Positions 45,026 through 56,960 of a DNA stretch of 64,000 nucleotides are shown one piece after another. The translations under genes were made by a program, and so were the position numbers. Under the pieces are notes generated by a model. It was given only the letters and a program-made list of their open reading frames with translations. It was not told the origin of the DNA and ran no database searches. This DNA is from Thamnidium elegans (Eukaryota; Mucoromycota; Mucoromycetes; Mucorales; Mucoraceae), in contig JAIXMG010000001.1 in NCBI GenBank assembly GCA_025201345.1, positions 1,302,001 through 1,366,000 on the forward strand, given 5' to 3'. Within the stretch, counting starts at the first letter, position 1; the number at the start of each line of letters is the position of its first letter.

Positions 45026-47775
45026 ATGTCGCACGTTATGACAAGTTATGATAATTCAGACATGTATTGTATGCCAAAAAGTTCCGATGTACGCATAGAC
45101 GTAGATTTAGAAGATGGGCCTCTCTTTCGAGCGACGGTAAAAGAATACGAAAGCAGAACCCTTGTTTTAAAAGGTTATTTAAAGCGTATATTAAAAGTAG
45201 CCAGTGCCAATTTAGAAGCCAAGACACTTGTATTGGAGCAAGATAAATTATTTATTGAAGCATTAAAGGAAGCACCATTTGCAGAACCACTGTTTAGTCA
45301 TTACCTTGACTTTACTTGGCAAAAATTACATGAACAGCAAGAACGACTTTTATTCTGTATGCAAAGTTTATTGATCCATCCTTTACAGAAATTATATGAT
45401 ATGGATATCAAGACCGTAGATACTAAAAAGAGACAATTTGAAGACGTCAGTAAAGATTATTATACGAATCTTGCAAAGTATCTTAGTATAAAGACTCCCA
45501 ACAACAACAAGAAGCAGCAAAGAACGGAAGCTGAATTCTTGTTAAAAAAACGTGAATTTGATCTAGTGCGTTTTGATTATTATACATTTTTAAGAGACTT
45601 GCACGGAGGCAAAAAAGAACAAGAGATATTATATCACTTATTAAACTTATATCAAAAGCAGTATTCGTTCTTTCATGATGTACACAAGACATTGGAACCT
45701 CATAAACAAGGATTGGATGAATTAGCCATTATGATTGCTGAAGCCTCTCGTGAGCAAAAGATGGTAAATCAAGAAAGAGACGAAAAGCGAAAGATTATAG
45801 TATCTAAATACACGCCACCAATGGAAGATGACGCTGTTGATATCAAGCGTAAATCCTTTTCACCACTTTCACCTACATGTTCTATATTACATGAACTATC
45901 ACCTAGTACTTTACCCTTGGAAGAATCAACTCAGGTAAATGACTTCTTTCATCAACAGCAACAGCAACAACAACAACCTATCCTTGGATTAGGCATATTG
46001 GAAAATAAATTTAAAGGTATTCGTGATTTAGAACAGCAAGATCAAAACTATAAAAACACAAGTGGTAGAAGAAAAGAAGGTTTTTTATTTGCTACTTCAA
46101 AGCCATCCAAGAGCCATACTCACAGTACAACTCCCTCATTTGATATGTCTTCTACTATTAACTGGCATAAATACTGGTGTGTATTGAGCGGTGGACAACT
46201 TCATGAATACAGTAACTGGAAAAAGCATTTGGAAACACACATTGAACCTATTAATTTACGCTTTGCAACTGTCAGAGAAGCTCGTAATGCAGACCGTAGA
46301 TTTTGTTTTGAAGTGATTACGCCCAACTTCCGTCGCATGTATCAAGCAACATCCAACGAAGAACTCTCCAGCTGGATCGCGACTATCAACAATGCCATAA
46401 GTAGTTTATTAAACGGTATGAGTAGCTCCATCAACTTAAAAGAAAATACTTCACCTACACCTTCCTCTAGTCTATCACCTCACGCAACCAACTGGAAAAA
46501 CCAAGGCAGATCTCTTAGTGGAGCATTGAGTGGATTAGCAGCTGCTAAGGATAAATACTTGTTAAAAAAGAGACATCACAGTAGAAAAGAAATTCAGTAT
46601 ATTAGTTCTCCTACCTCAGCCACACCTTATCCATCACAACAAACAAGAGCTAATACTAATTCTGATTTATTAGTTCTACTAAGAAAAGATCTATCCAATA
46701 CCATTTGCGCTGATTGCTCAGCCAAAAATCCAGATTGGTGTTCACTTAATCTTGGCATCCTTATTTGTATTGGTAAAGTCATATTTTATGGGCTTATATT
46801 TTGTGTGTATACTAAAATCTATTTTTTAAAAAAGAATGCTCAGGTATTCATAGAAGTCTTGGTACTCATATATCTAAAGTTAGATCATTGACATTAGATA
46901 GCGCATCCTTTACACCTGATATTATCCAGTTACTACTATCTATTGGTAATGCCAAATCAAACACAGTTTGGGAATTCGATGCAGTTACATCTCACAAGAA
47001 ACCTATACCTACAGATACCAGAGACTCAAAATTAAAATACATACAACTTAAATACGTAGATCGATTATTTGTATCCAAACAAGAAACTCAAAATCCAATG
47101 GATATCTTGTACCATGCTATAGCACAAGACGATATTCCAAAAGCATTGTACTCTATTGCTTTAGGTGCTAATATCAATCAACCTTTTACTTCTCATACAC
47201 CCATTATTCCATTATTACCACCAACTGCTGATTCAGTACTGAAACTACCTGTGCTGGATATTGCAGGTAATGAGTACCTTGATCGTACCATGGAAATTAA
47301 TTTAGGTAAAAATCATACCGCAGCTGCTATCTATTCTCAAAAAGATTTCATTGTACGGTATGCTTTACATTTTGCATTATTACATCATCCTTCGCATGAA
47401 CAAGAAGAAGAAGAAGATGAAGAAGAGGATGCAAATAATTTACCTCAAAGACCTGCAAATCCAACTGCAACTGATAGTTTTAATGATGATAGCTGTAGTG
47501 CTAGTAGCAGTAGTAGTAGTACAAGTACAAGTTGCAGTTCAAGTAGCTCTAATAGCGTTGCAACTAGACGACGTGTATTTCCAATGGCAGAATTTCTATT
47601 TCAAAATGGTGCAGATGTATTTATTGTTGATTCTGCTACAGGTAGACTATTAGCTGATTTAGTTGGGTTAGGTCATTTGGTAGATAATGAAGCTATTGAT
47701 TATTTAAACATGAAGAATAGTTTACGAGGACAATCTACCATCGTTCGCACACATATTATACCACCTCCAGTTTAA
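45026..47775 (+). CDS. BAR-PH-ArfGAP-ankyrin protein (ACAP/centaurin type)
   Basis: Exons 45026-46772 and 46835-47775 give 895 residues. The start is the ATG at 45026; the frame is open further upstream only through CA and T repeats. Residues about 30-270 form a BAR-like helical domain. A PH domain spans about 350-460 (KEGFLFATS... through HKYWCVLSGGQLHEYSNWK to ELSSWIATINNAIS). The ArfGAP zinc finger starts near 560 with CADCSAKNPDWCSLNLGILI and continues after the intron as CSGIHRSLGTH, with the catalytic Arg. Ankyrin-like repeats occupy about 690-880, broken by an acidic and Ser-rich insert. It should bind curved phosphoinositide membranes and stimulate GTP hydrolysis by Arf in trafficking. 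A poly-Q (Q8) lies in the BAR-PH linker. Confidence 0.9.
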
Positions 47776-47869
47776 TTTTTTTATTTTCATATATTACATG
47801 CTTTTTCCCCGTTCCTCTCTCTCTCTCTCTTTTTTATTTTTATTTATTTATTATTATTACTATTATTAT

Positions 47870-49316
47870 TTAATCATTATCTTCTTCTTCTTCATCATCT
47901 TCCATTTCACAATCTACAATTAAAGTAGCACTTGGCCATAACCCTTTTTTATCCATAATTTTCGTTTGATTATCAGGTTCATATACCGTACGAGGGTAAG
48001 GTGAATGAATTGTAAACTTGTACTCATGTGTATAATGAGCAGGAGGTTCTTCCACATGCTCAACTTCTTGATTTAAATAAGGATACGCCTCCACAAACTG
48101 ATACAAAGTCTCTAAAGTATCTGTACCATGAAACTTTCGAATCACTCTTTCTCCATCCGCCAATCGAAAACTAATCTTTGTCATATTTTCTTGTTCTTGT
48201 TGATGAATAAATTTACCAACCAAATATTGAATATAAATCTTCTTCTTTTTAGCTTGTATTTCCTTTTCCTTTTCAATACGTTTAGCTAGTTCGGCTGCTT
48301 CCTTTAATTTACGTTCCTTTTCTTGATCTGCTAATAAACTATCTCGATAAGCTTGATCTTGTTGCTGCCTTAAGTTGTGCTCCGCCTCACGCTGCTCTCT
48401 CTCGCTTCGTAACTGATCCAATTGAGGTCCGACACGCGCAACAGCCGCTTCAAACCTACGAATGACAACTGCAGGTGTAACTGGTCCCTCTAACCGGTCA
48501 ATGACCGACATCTTTTGTGTCCCATTATTGGTTTGTAATGCAATAATAGCTAAAAACGGGTACGTTGTTGCTTGCAGTGTATTGCTTACTTGAAACGCCT
48601 CTGTGTATCTGACATTACCTCCCCACACAAGTACCTGCTGCGTATTTAAAAATGATAGTAGGTCTGGGTGTATTAATGTGTTGCGACAAAATGTGGCGTG
48701 ATCATCGTGTTCTTCACTGGATAAAAATACAAGCATGTATAATAAATCTCGTTTGGCTACAGTGAGCGCTTGTGTGTATCCTCCTTCAAAGAATTTCGGG
48801 TGTGTGGTGCCGTACGCGAATTCAAAGTCTCGTAAAAATCTGTCTGCTTCAGAACGTGGGTCACGACGTGATGCTGTAATAGATGGTCTGTATAGTAAAC
48901 GAGCTACAAAAAGGGTGACGTGAGCAAAGGGATATTATGTAGATATATTTGTTGTTTACCTGCAATTTGAAATACTCGCCAAGATAACTTCCAAACTAAA
49001 TTAAAAGGCCACATAAAGAACGAAGCAACTCTTCGGTTCGGCGGTCTATTTCCAAGTAAAGAACTAGAAGGAGTATCCACGTCTTCCAACTGTTCGTATA
49101 TTGTTGTCGCATGCTTATTGGTGGTAGGTGTATATCTATTTTGTACAGCCAACTTTTTTGTCCTTTTTTATCAGTACATGTAGTTTATCATTTAATTTTT
49201 CTTCTTTACCTCCAAGTTCCAATCGTTATTACCCAATATACGTATAGACTCATTAATGTCTTCCGAATGAGTTATAGACTGTGTAAACGATGAAAGTAAT
49301 GTAGTGTTAGTTTTAT

Positions 49317-49357
<41 letters not shown>

Positions 49358-49449
49358 ATAACCTAGAGGAGCGAATATTTTTTTTTTCTTACCTGATATT
49401 GGTGTAATATCCTTCTCTGGTGCTCGTTTATGGTATCTAGTCCATCCAT
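47870..49449 (-). CDS. UBA-UAS-UBX protein (FAF2/UBXD8, Ubx2-like)
   Basis: Four minus-strand exons (49449-49393, 49278-49210, 49152-48960, 48903-47870) give 450 residues. Residues 1-45 are a UBA-like domain (LHQYQSITHSEDINESIRIL, then NNDWNLELAVQ). A hydrophobic hairpin (ASFFMWPFNLVWKLSWRVFQ, near residue 90) corresponds to the ER/lipid-droplet insertion of FAF2. The UAS thioredoxin-like domain follows (FAYGTTHPKFFEGGYTQAL, MLVFLSSEEHDD, VLVWGGNV). A long charged coiled coil (EREQREAEHNLRQQQDQAY...) precedes the C-terminal UBX domain (ISFRLADGERVIRKFHGTDT), which binds Cdc48/p97. The role is recruitment of Cdc48 to the ER for ERAD. The Asp/Glu-rich tail ends the protein. Confidence 0.9.
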
Positions 49450-50080
49450 AATAACGTTTCAATACAAAGAAAAAAAGGAAAAAGGAAAAAGTGCAAAAAA
49501 GGCTTTATTTGGACAAAACGGGATGAAGTCACCTTTTTTTTTTTATGGGAAGAATCATTTACCCTCTTTCGTTGGGAGGTGTTTTTTTTACACTCTACGC
49601 ACAAAGGCTCCCTCTGTTAAGACCCGAGCGTATTTGCCTTACTGCGATCTGTATCCTCTTTTTTTTTAATATATATATATATATATATGTATACTGAAAC
49701 TGTCATGTTTATTAAAATGATAAAATATTAAAAAAGTACTTAAATGAGGTTCTCAGGCAAAGGCCTAAGTTTTCCTGATTGTTGCATTTTGTCTCAACTG
49801 TAATTGAATAAACATTAGTAAATAAATAAGTGATACCAAAGAGTGGTAACACATACTCTTCCAATAGCTTCTTCTAAATCAAATTCTGGGATAGCTACTC
49901 TTCGTTTGGCATTTTTCTTTGTAGCTAGGGTAGCGGTAAGAAGTTATAACAGAGGACGGCATAGTTTATGGTCGAATATAAACAATACTGAAGTAGATTA
50001 AACCATTATTTAAAACGGCATATATTTGATCTTTTAATATTCTGCGTTGCTTCAACCAGTTAGCTTTTTAGAGTGTCCTG
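49450..50080. other. Intergenic with possible minus-strand coding scrap
   Basis: At 49764-49960 the minus strand can be read as ATKKNAKRRVAIPEFDLEEA, an intron, then LRQNATIRKT and a stop, but no start codon fits and the family is unknown. Otherwise only AT-rich DNA. Confidence 0.3.
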
Positions 50081-50094
50081 ATGATATCTGCACT

Positions 50095-50330
50095 ATACTC
50101 TATAATGGATACTCAAGACGAAGTCAATAAACTTCGCCATCATCTCTTTCAATATTCGAGGGTATCTAACGTCAACTCTAGGCTTAATCAAACCAAAACT
50201 GATGCTTTTTCACTGAATGGGAGCGAGGATAATAGCGGGAAGTTTTTTCTAGCCCAAAAAAATATATCAAGGTGCTTCACTAAATTTTTCAATAAACTAT
50301 TTTGATATCTGGGGGGGGGGGGTTATAATC
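50095..50330 (+). pseudogene. LINE reverse transcriptase fragment
   Basis: The plus frame reads DTQDEVNKLRHHLFQYSRVS followed by NVNSRLNQTKTDAFSLNG and, after a variable stretch, a TGA and YLGGG. This resembles the region after the FADD motif in fungal and animal non-LTR retrotransposons (E...L...L..Y..ASNARLN..KTEAFSLSG...YLG). The FADD catalytic box itself is not visible. A G11 run (50311-50321) follows. The identification rests on one motif block. Confidence 0.45.
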
Positions 50331-50619
50331 TATACTATATTATACAAGAAAAATTAGTCAGTTTTGTTCAAGGCCAGATAAAGTTTTTTTCTTCTCAAAA
50401 CGTATCTTTAGGAGGTCGGACAACTGTTATGAACACATTTTTTATTATACAGCTCGCCACAAATATACGTTTCGTGATAAATGTCCAAATAATGAACAAG
50501 ATTACATTGTCAAATTATAGTCTCAAATACTTTTTTCTTTTTTGTACGGAAGCAATTGGAGATTGCTTCAGTTGATTTATTACAGTTTTTAAATGAAGTA
50601 AAAATAAATGAATTCAAAT

Positions 50620-51205
50620 CTAACTAAAAAGGGGGAGGGGCTTGAGGTGTCGAGAAAAATACCTTGATTTGGCAGGTGGATAGACAGCTAAATCCGGGTC
50701 TAGAAGGAGGAGCAGGTTCGTGGTAGAAGAGATGATAGTATGATGATGCAAAGGTGTATCATGGAAGATAGAGGCCCCAGTGTTGAGTCCAGATTGTTCG
50801 GATGATGCAGATAATGTTTTGAAGAGAGGATAGTGAGTGATATTGTGAGTCGGGGAGCCCACGCGAATGTAAAGAGCGAGATATGATTTGAAGGGAGTGG
50901 CAAATATCAGAGAGGAGTTTGGAGGTACTGTTTAATGGAAAGGGAGAGATCAGCAATAGAAAGTGAGACCAGACTGGTGTGAAGGACATTCGAAAAAGAA
51001 GAGAAGGATTGAATCAGGCTGACCAACACATTGAGAACAGAAATTAGTTGGATATTTATCAAGAAAGATGTGGTATAAGAGCCCTCAATGAGGGATACGA
51101 GAATGAATAATTTGGTACCAGATGGTTCGAGCTTTGAGAGGAATTCGATAGTAGAGTTATCGTGAAAGTCTATAAGGTTTTTGTTATCAGTATTATTAGA
51201 CAAGT
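50620..51205 (-). pseudogene. LINE 3'-end fragment with zinc-finger remnant
   Basis: On the minus strand the reading is WYQIIHSRIPH, a TGA where Trp is usual, GLLYHIFLDKYPTN, FCSQCVGQPDSI, LLFFFECPSH. This fits the C-terminal CCHC region of LINE ORF2 (W...H.ki......L....C..C....E...H....CP). After two more stops, about 90 residues without recognisable motifs follow to about 50620. It lies in the opposite orientation to the RT fragment at 50.1 kb, so the two are from different insertions. Confidence 0.5.
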
Positions 51206-53122
51206 TAATAGAAATAATTACTAATTCTATGTACCGTCAGTCTGCCTACTATCAACGTCTTTTCCTTTCCCTTCATGTATTTAGATTATAAAAAAGAAAA
51301 AGAAAGTAAAGAGAGATAGGAAGAAAGTGGTTAGTAAAAAAAAAAGTAAAGGAGGCGGCAAATAAAATAAAAATGATTAATATATGAGTAGATTGGTAAT
51401 TCAAGTATACTTTATTATTAGATGTTCTTCAAAACATTTATTTTTACAGGCAGTAACAGCTATAGTTACATGATTAACTACCTTGTTTAATTAAGGTACT
51501 ACGGAGCCTTTAAGTAGCAATTATCCTAATCAAATTTTAAAAAAGAAGGGCGAGCATTTTAAATTCGTTTTTGAATGGGTGGACTAAATCATGGTTTTCT
51601 CTGGTTCTGTAGCGTTCGTTTACATAGTATCGATAACTGAAAGGTCTCAACATGCATTTTTGGAAAATAGCGTTAAGTGTTATTTTTTATAAATATCTTT
51701 ATATCTCTTTTCCTTTTTTCCCTTTATTTATTGATTTTTCTGTAAGTGCATCTTTTATAAAATAGATATTAATTTTTTTTTACACTTCAGTAAGTGTATT
51801 ATCTGTTATTAAGTAAATTTATACGTATAAGTTGATGATATAGTTAAACAGTTTTTGCTTGTCACTTCAGTTTTTATTATATTTTAATAGAGAATATTCA
51901 GATAGAAAAAAGGTAAATACAAACGTGTATACCTCTTTGAATGAAATATTAACTATCCTTATTTATATACTTATATGCTCTCTCTCTGTTCACTTCGTCT
52001 ATGTTCTATTTTCTTTTAAAGGTATGTACCATTTAATTATTTACAATAATACTCTTAGAACTAATAAACCTTTTCTAATTATAGGTAAGGTTTCTTGTCT
52101 GTGCTTTCTCATTATCTGTCATTTGTTTGTTTCCCTATATACTATAGTATATCTAATACTATAGTACATCATGATACGTTACTTCCACCTAAACTACCCC
52201 TAATTTTGAATAAAAGTTTTTTTATTATAAATTTGCTTAGAGGATTTTTTTTTTCTTTTTCTTTTTCAATTTTCATAAGAAAAAAAAGGTAACGTATATA
52301 TAATGGTATATTGTATATGTGTTTACTCTAATTGATTAATTATTTAGTATAAAAGTATTATTATGTACCAGTGCTAACATAAGCTTGCGGTAATTATTAA
52401 TTTGTAACATTTTATATTTTATTTTTTAATGATATAAATCTTTTTAAATAGGTTCTTTTCCTACTAATAAAACATGTATTTTTGGTATGTATTCACTAAA
52501 AAAAAAAAAAAAAAGAAGAAAAAACTCATGGACGTTGAGCTAATACTTCATTACTTTAGGAAAAATAACTATTATATTCACTGTAATTAATAGAAGCTAT
52601 GTACACATTTATTATAAATCAATTACATACGTGCATATACTCAGTAAAAAAATGTTGGTTTTATTTCTAGGTAAGCTCTTTCTCCATTGTAAGCATTACT
52701 GTATCCCCTTCCTTATATTTCTTAAACGCTACAACTGCTTACATGGGTCAAAACCAAATCCATAACGGATTATTATTGCTATGAAACGTATCTATTGTTG
52801 TAGCTTTTTAATCAAACCAATAAAAACCGTATTTTAAACCAATAACAAAATTTCCAATGATTCCCAAATCAATCCCCCATGTAACATAAAATCCCCAAGA
52901 AGGAAGGAAATAGGAATTTCTTAAAAAAGCTGCTGAATCTTAAAAAAAATCCTTGGTGGTATCAGCACCCCCAAAAAAAAACTAGCCTCGAAAAAAAAGG
53001 GGGGAGAGGAGAAGGGATAAATTGCATCTCAAAATATGGGAAACCAATTTTTCTCGTTATCTTCCGAGCGTTTCGTATCTCAAAGGAGTTAAATCGTTAC
53101 TTACGCAAGTTTATCAAATTAA
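51206..53122. other. Long AT-rich intergenic stretch
   Basis: 1.9 kb. ORFs at 51859-52292 are hydrophobic and T-driven, without a recognisable family. A duplicated palindrome ATACTATAGTAT-type lies at 52136-52165. Beyond 52800 is the promoter of the ribosomal P2 gene. No gene is supported. Confidence 0.45.
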
Positions 53123-53199
53123 GTAAGTTATAAGAGAAGAAGATGAAGATGGATGGATGGATGGATGGATATTAACATAATTTTTTTTTATCATTGTAG
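53123..53199 (+). other. Leader (5' UTR) intron of the ribosomal P2 gene
   Basis: GTAAGT at 53123 and a pyrimidine-rich ...TTGTAG ending at 53199 bracket 77 nt immediately before TA-ATG. The intron contains a tetranucleotide (GGAT)5 run at about 53150-53170. Leader introns are common in ribosomal protein genes. Confidence 0.6.
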
Positions 53200-53201
53200 T
53201 A

Positions 53202-53579
53202 ATGAAGTATCTCGCTGCTTATCTTCTTCTTAACGCCGGTGGAAAGGCTAGCCCTGCCGCTGCTGACATCAAGACTCTCTTGAACTCTGTTGGTGTCGAG
53301 TCCGAGGAGGAACGTATTTCCTCTTTGATCTCTGCTCTTGACAAGAAGGACATTGCTGAGGTATTATTAATTAAACCCCCTTAAATTTTTATTTTTTTAC
53401 TAACATTTAAAAATTAGCTCATTGCTGAAGGTAAGGAAAAGATGTCTTCTGTTCCTACCGGTGGTGCCGCTGCTGCTTCTGGTTCTGCTGCCGCTACTTC
53501 CGATGCTCCCGCTGCCGAGGAGAAGGAAGAGGAAAAGGAAGAGTCTGATGACGATATGGGTTTCGGTCTTTTCGATTAA
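53202..53579 (+). CDS. RPP2: 60S acidic ribosomal protein P2
   Basis: Exons 53202-53360 and 53418-53579 give 106 residues. N-terminal [18 protein letters not shown] and [17 protein letters not shown] form the P2 dimerisation domain; an Ala/Gly hinge ([21 protein letters not shown]) and the universal acidic tail [12 protein letters not shown] follow. Part of the ribosomal stalk that recruits elongation factors. C-ending codons in the first exon show the bias of a highly expressed gene, like mdh1. Confidence 0.96.
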
Positions 53580-53713
53580 ATTTACCAAAATAAAAAATAT
53601 TGAATTCCATCATGAATACTTCAAAAATAATATACTACGTCAATGTCTTATTTTTATACTTTTTTTTAATTTTATTTTATATAAAGGAAGCAAAATAATA
53701 ATATATATATAAT

Positions 53714-55736
53714 CTAAATGTTGTTATTCATTAACCATTTTTCTCTTTGCATACGAAATTGAGGTAACGATTGTTGTTGTTGCACTTGAGCTTGAGTTTG
53801 AGCTTGTAATGGATGAGCAACAGCCTGAAGAGGATGACCTGTACTTTGTTGTTGTTGTTGAACTTGATGCGGGTGACCAGCACTAGGAGCTTGACGTTGA
53901 CCTTGAGGTGCACCCCGAGCTTGTAAATGCATCAAATGAGGTGGAGGTTGCATGGGATGCAAGCTAGTATTTGCTTCCATCAATGGATGAGGTTGAATAT
54001 TATGACCATGCACTTGATGATAACGTAACCCATTCGCTGTTCGATATGCTTTTTTACATCCTGGTATTTGACACGTATATGGTTTTACATTCAATTGTTC
54101 CCCATCCTGTCCGCTTAATCCTCCATGACCTGATGATCCTTTCGCTTCCCTTAAATGATACTGAAGTCCATTAATATTCTTGTATCGTTTAGGACAAGTA
54201 GGCATAGCACATCGATAAGGTTTATAAATTTCTTCAATGTTGGGATGTACATTTTTCATATGATAAAATAATCCATTGGAGGCAGAGAAGCTGGCAAAAC
54301 AGTTCATCACGCCACAACCATAAGGTCCCATTTCCCCATTACTACCAAATATATCTTGTTGTTGTTGCTGCTGTTGCTGTTGCTGTTGTTGTTGTTGCTG
54401 TTGTTGTTGTTGTTGTTGTTGCTGTTGCTGTTGTTGTTGTTGTTGTTGTTGTTGTTGTATATTTTGTTGTTGTTGTTGTTGTTGCTGTAATTGTTGATGT
54501 TGCACCTGCTGGTGCTGTTGTTGATGTTGCTGTTGTTGCTGTCTTTGTTGTTGTTGTTGTTGTTGCTGTCTTTGTTGTTGATGTTGTTGTCTTTGTTGTT
54601 GTTGGTGAACTTGTTGTTGATGATGTTGCTGTTGAGCTTGTTGCTGAGCCTGTTGTTGAGCCTGTTGAGCTTGTTGTTGAGCTTGGACTTGATGCTGTTG
54701 AGGATAGGGAGACATTAATCGACGATCGTCTCTCGCATTAGGAACATTATGATATTGTATTAAGACGGAAGGATCAGGCTGTGTAGACGATGGTGGTATC
54801 ATTGTACTCAAAGATGCTCTACTATATAGGTATGCATTAGATTAAGGTAGCACACAACATGCATCATAAAAAAAAAATACTTACCGAGCTAATTTTTCGT
54901 CATCAGGTGTCCATCTTTGCCTATTTGCGCTTAACTGGGGAGAGGATACGTTTAATGGGGGTAACGTAGGTAATTCGTTGCCAGGACTATTATGTACAGA
55001 GTTAGCATTATAATTAGGTTGTGTTAAACCAGCAACGATATCTTGCTACATAATAATAAAAAAGAGATTTAGGATTGATGTAATCATTTTAAAGAAAAAA
55101 AAAAGAAAAAAAGGGAAGACTTACGGAATTAAACCCATTAGAATAACCTTGTGTTGGAGATGTGATGGGAGATCTATAAGAACGAGAGGGGAAGTTGTTC
55201 GATTTTAATAGTTCAGAATTTGTATTTATAGGAGATTGTCTAATTGGATTATAGTTATATTGTTGCTGTTGTTGTTGTTGCTGCTGTAATAAAGAAGGAT
55301 CTTTTAATTTGTTGCTTAATTGAGGAGAGGTTGTAGTTGGTTTACTATTATCCTTATCAATGATGGAAGCATTAACTACTTTGGGAGTAGTTGAAGTGAC
55401 AGCAGGGGAGTTCGGTGTGTTGTTAGCTGCTTGTTGAGGACCATAAGTATTAAAATTGGGTAGATTAGCACGACCATCAGCAGGAGAATAGGATTGTTGT
55501 TGTGATGTAGGATAGTTAGTATCTCCTTGTTGCGTATATTGATAGTTTTGTTGCTTTGGTGGTTGAGATTGAGATTGTTGTTGGCCATAGCCATAGACTG
55601 GTTGATACTATTCCATGTCAAAAAAAAACAGTACGTAAGTATAACAAAAAAAAAACCGTATCATATATCAATAATCATGATGAAAAAAATCTATTTAAAA
55701 AAATAGGAAAGAAAAAAGAGAGAGAGACTTTACCAT
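53714..55736 (-). CDS. Sfp1-like C2H2 zinc finger factor, polyglutamine-rich
   Basis: Four minus-strand exons (55736-55734, 55607-55125, 55045-54885, 54821-53714) give 584 residues. The first coding exon is the start codon alone, spliced to YQPVYGYG. The N-terminal 300 residues are Gln/Asn/Ser/Pro-rich, with a run of roughly 100 residues that is almost pure Gln with His, Val and Arg (about 54350-54690). Three zinc fingers follow: YGCGVMNCFASFSASNGLFY..H, YRCAMPTCPKRYKNINGLQYH and YTCQIPGCKKAYRTANGLRYH. The N-G-L-x-Y-H helix and long inter-finger insert are typical of Sfp1-type split-finger regulators of ribosome biogenesis and growth. The tail is again Gln-rich. Adjacent to a ribosomal protein gene, which is probably coincidence. 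Confidence 0.85.
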
Positions 55737-56700
55737 GCTTATATATATATACAGTTCCCAACACAAAAAAATAAAGGGCAAAACTTGTTATTTTTTTTTT
55801 TTTTTTTTTTTGGTGAAATTACCTAATTTTTGAGCCAATCAAATCACTTCTAACTGAATCACAAAAAAAAAAATCTTCTTTTTTGGCTCTGAACGAAGCA
55901 TTTCCATTGTCTCTTGTCTATTAACTGTGGTTTGTCTTATATATGCCTAGTCTTTTAGCGTTCACTATTAAAAAAAAGAGTTTGTAGTAGTACATGTCTA
56001 TTCATTATTATCATTATTTTTCTTTTTTTAAAAAAAAAGTGACTGTATCAGATCCGACTGCAAGAACTGGGTTACATGTTTTTCTTTTAAAGAGCAATTT
56101 TATTGTATAAATTATCTGCATTATCCTTCCCGCCTATTATTTTTTTACTTTATTGCTTTTTTTTTTGGCATGTCTATTTCTCAAACTTAAAAAACGAATT
56201 ACTTCTAGCTGCCTTTATCCTAGTACTGACATAATATCCGGATATACAATTATCCAGAAATCAAACGGTTTTTTTGTTTAAAATACGTCATTACAGGATA
56301 ATTAGGTTTAGACTCAATATTAGTCCCAAAGAAGCTGCTCAAAATAAAATTAAAAACCTATATCTTTGCACCTCTGTTGTTTGGGTCTTTCAGATAATCA
56401 CATTATATACCAGAGCGCAGCGAAGGTCCAAAAAAAAAGATATAGTTTTCCTGGAGGATCCCCAAAGGGCTGGTCGCGAGCGTTAGGCGGCTAGTAAATT
56501 ATACTTCACAAAGAAGTTAAAGACTTTAATTTTCCCTACAACTATAAATGAAATGCATCCAAACATAGTATATATCTCGATCATTAACACTGGCAATAAA
56601 GAAATTGTGTATATTTAGGAAGACCACAATATAATTATCGTAAAGTTCTAAAGATTCAAATCGAGCTTTCGGGGTTCTCTTTTCATCAAGTAATAAGAGG
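55737..56700. other. Intergenic, AT-rich
   Basis: Promoter side of the Sfp1-like gene with T25 (55788-55811) and a T7-A9 palindrome (56022-56038). An ORF at 56274-56486 is not recognisable. A slightly GC-richer patch is at 56450-56500. Confidence 0.45.
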
Positions 56701-56960
56701 AATACAATTATCATCTACGTTTTTAGAATCTCCATCTTCAAATAATTATGCTAAGATTGCACGCTACTAAAAATATCGATGCTAAACAAAAGAAGCAGAA
56801 AAAGCCAATGTCACTCATGCGATCTCCACTATGGAAGAATTAGATCAAAATTTTAGAGACGAGTACTGAGAGCATGAAGAAGATTTACTGCTATAACATG
56901 AATGTGCTCTGTTTTACCTCCTTACTTTGGCTAACGATTATTTATGTATTTGACTATGGT
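56701..56960 (+). pseudogene. Unassigned decayed coding segment
   Basis: One plus frame reads TKEAEKANVTHAISTMEELD, QNFRDEY, a TGA, EHEEDLLL, a TAA, HECALFYLLTLANDYL. The amphipathic, ordinary composition suggests former protein. Two further TAA stops lie just upstream. No family is recognised. Confidence 0.3.

Noticed and set aside
51859..52292. Hydrophobic ORFs that could suggest a small membrane protein
   Set aside because: Driven by T-rich composition; no stable frame with a start and no conserved pattern.
54491..54718. Plus-strand poly-Leu ORF of 75 residues
   Set aside because: Antisense of the polyglutamine tract of the Sfp1-like gene.
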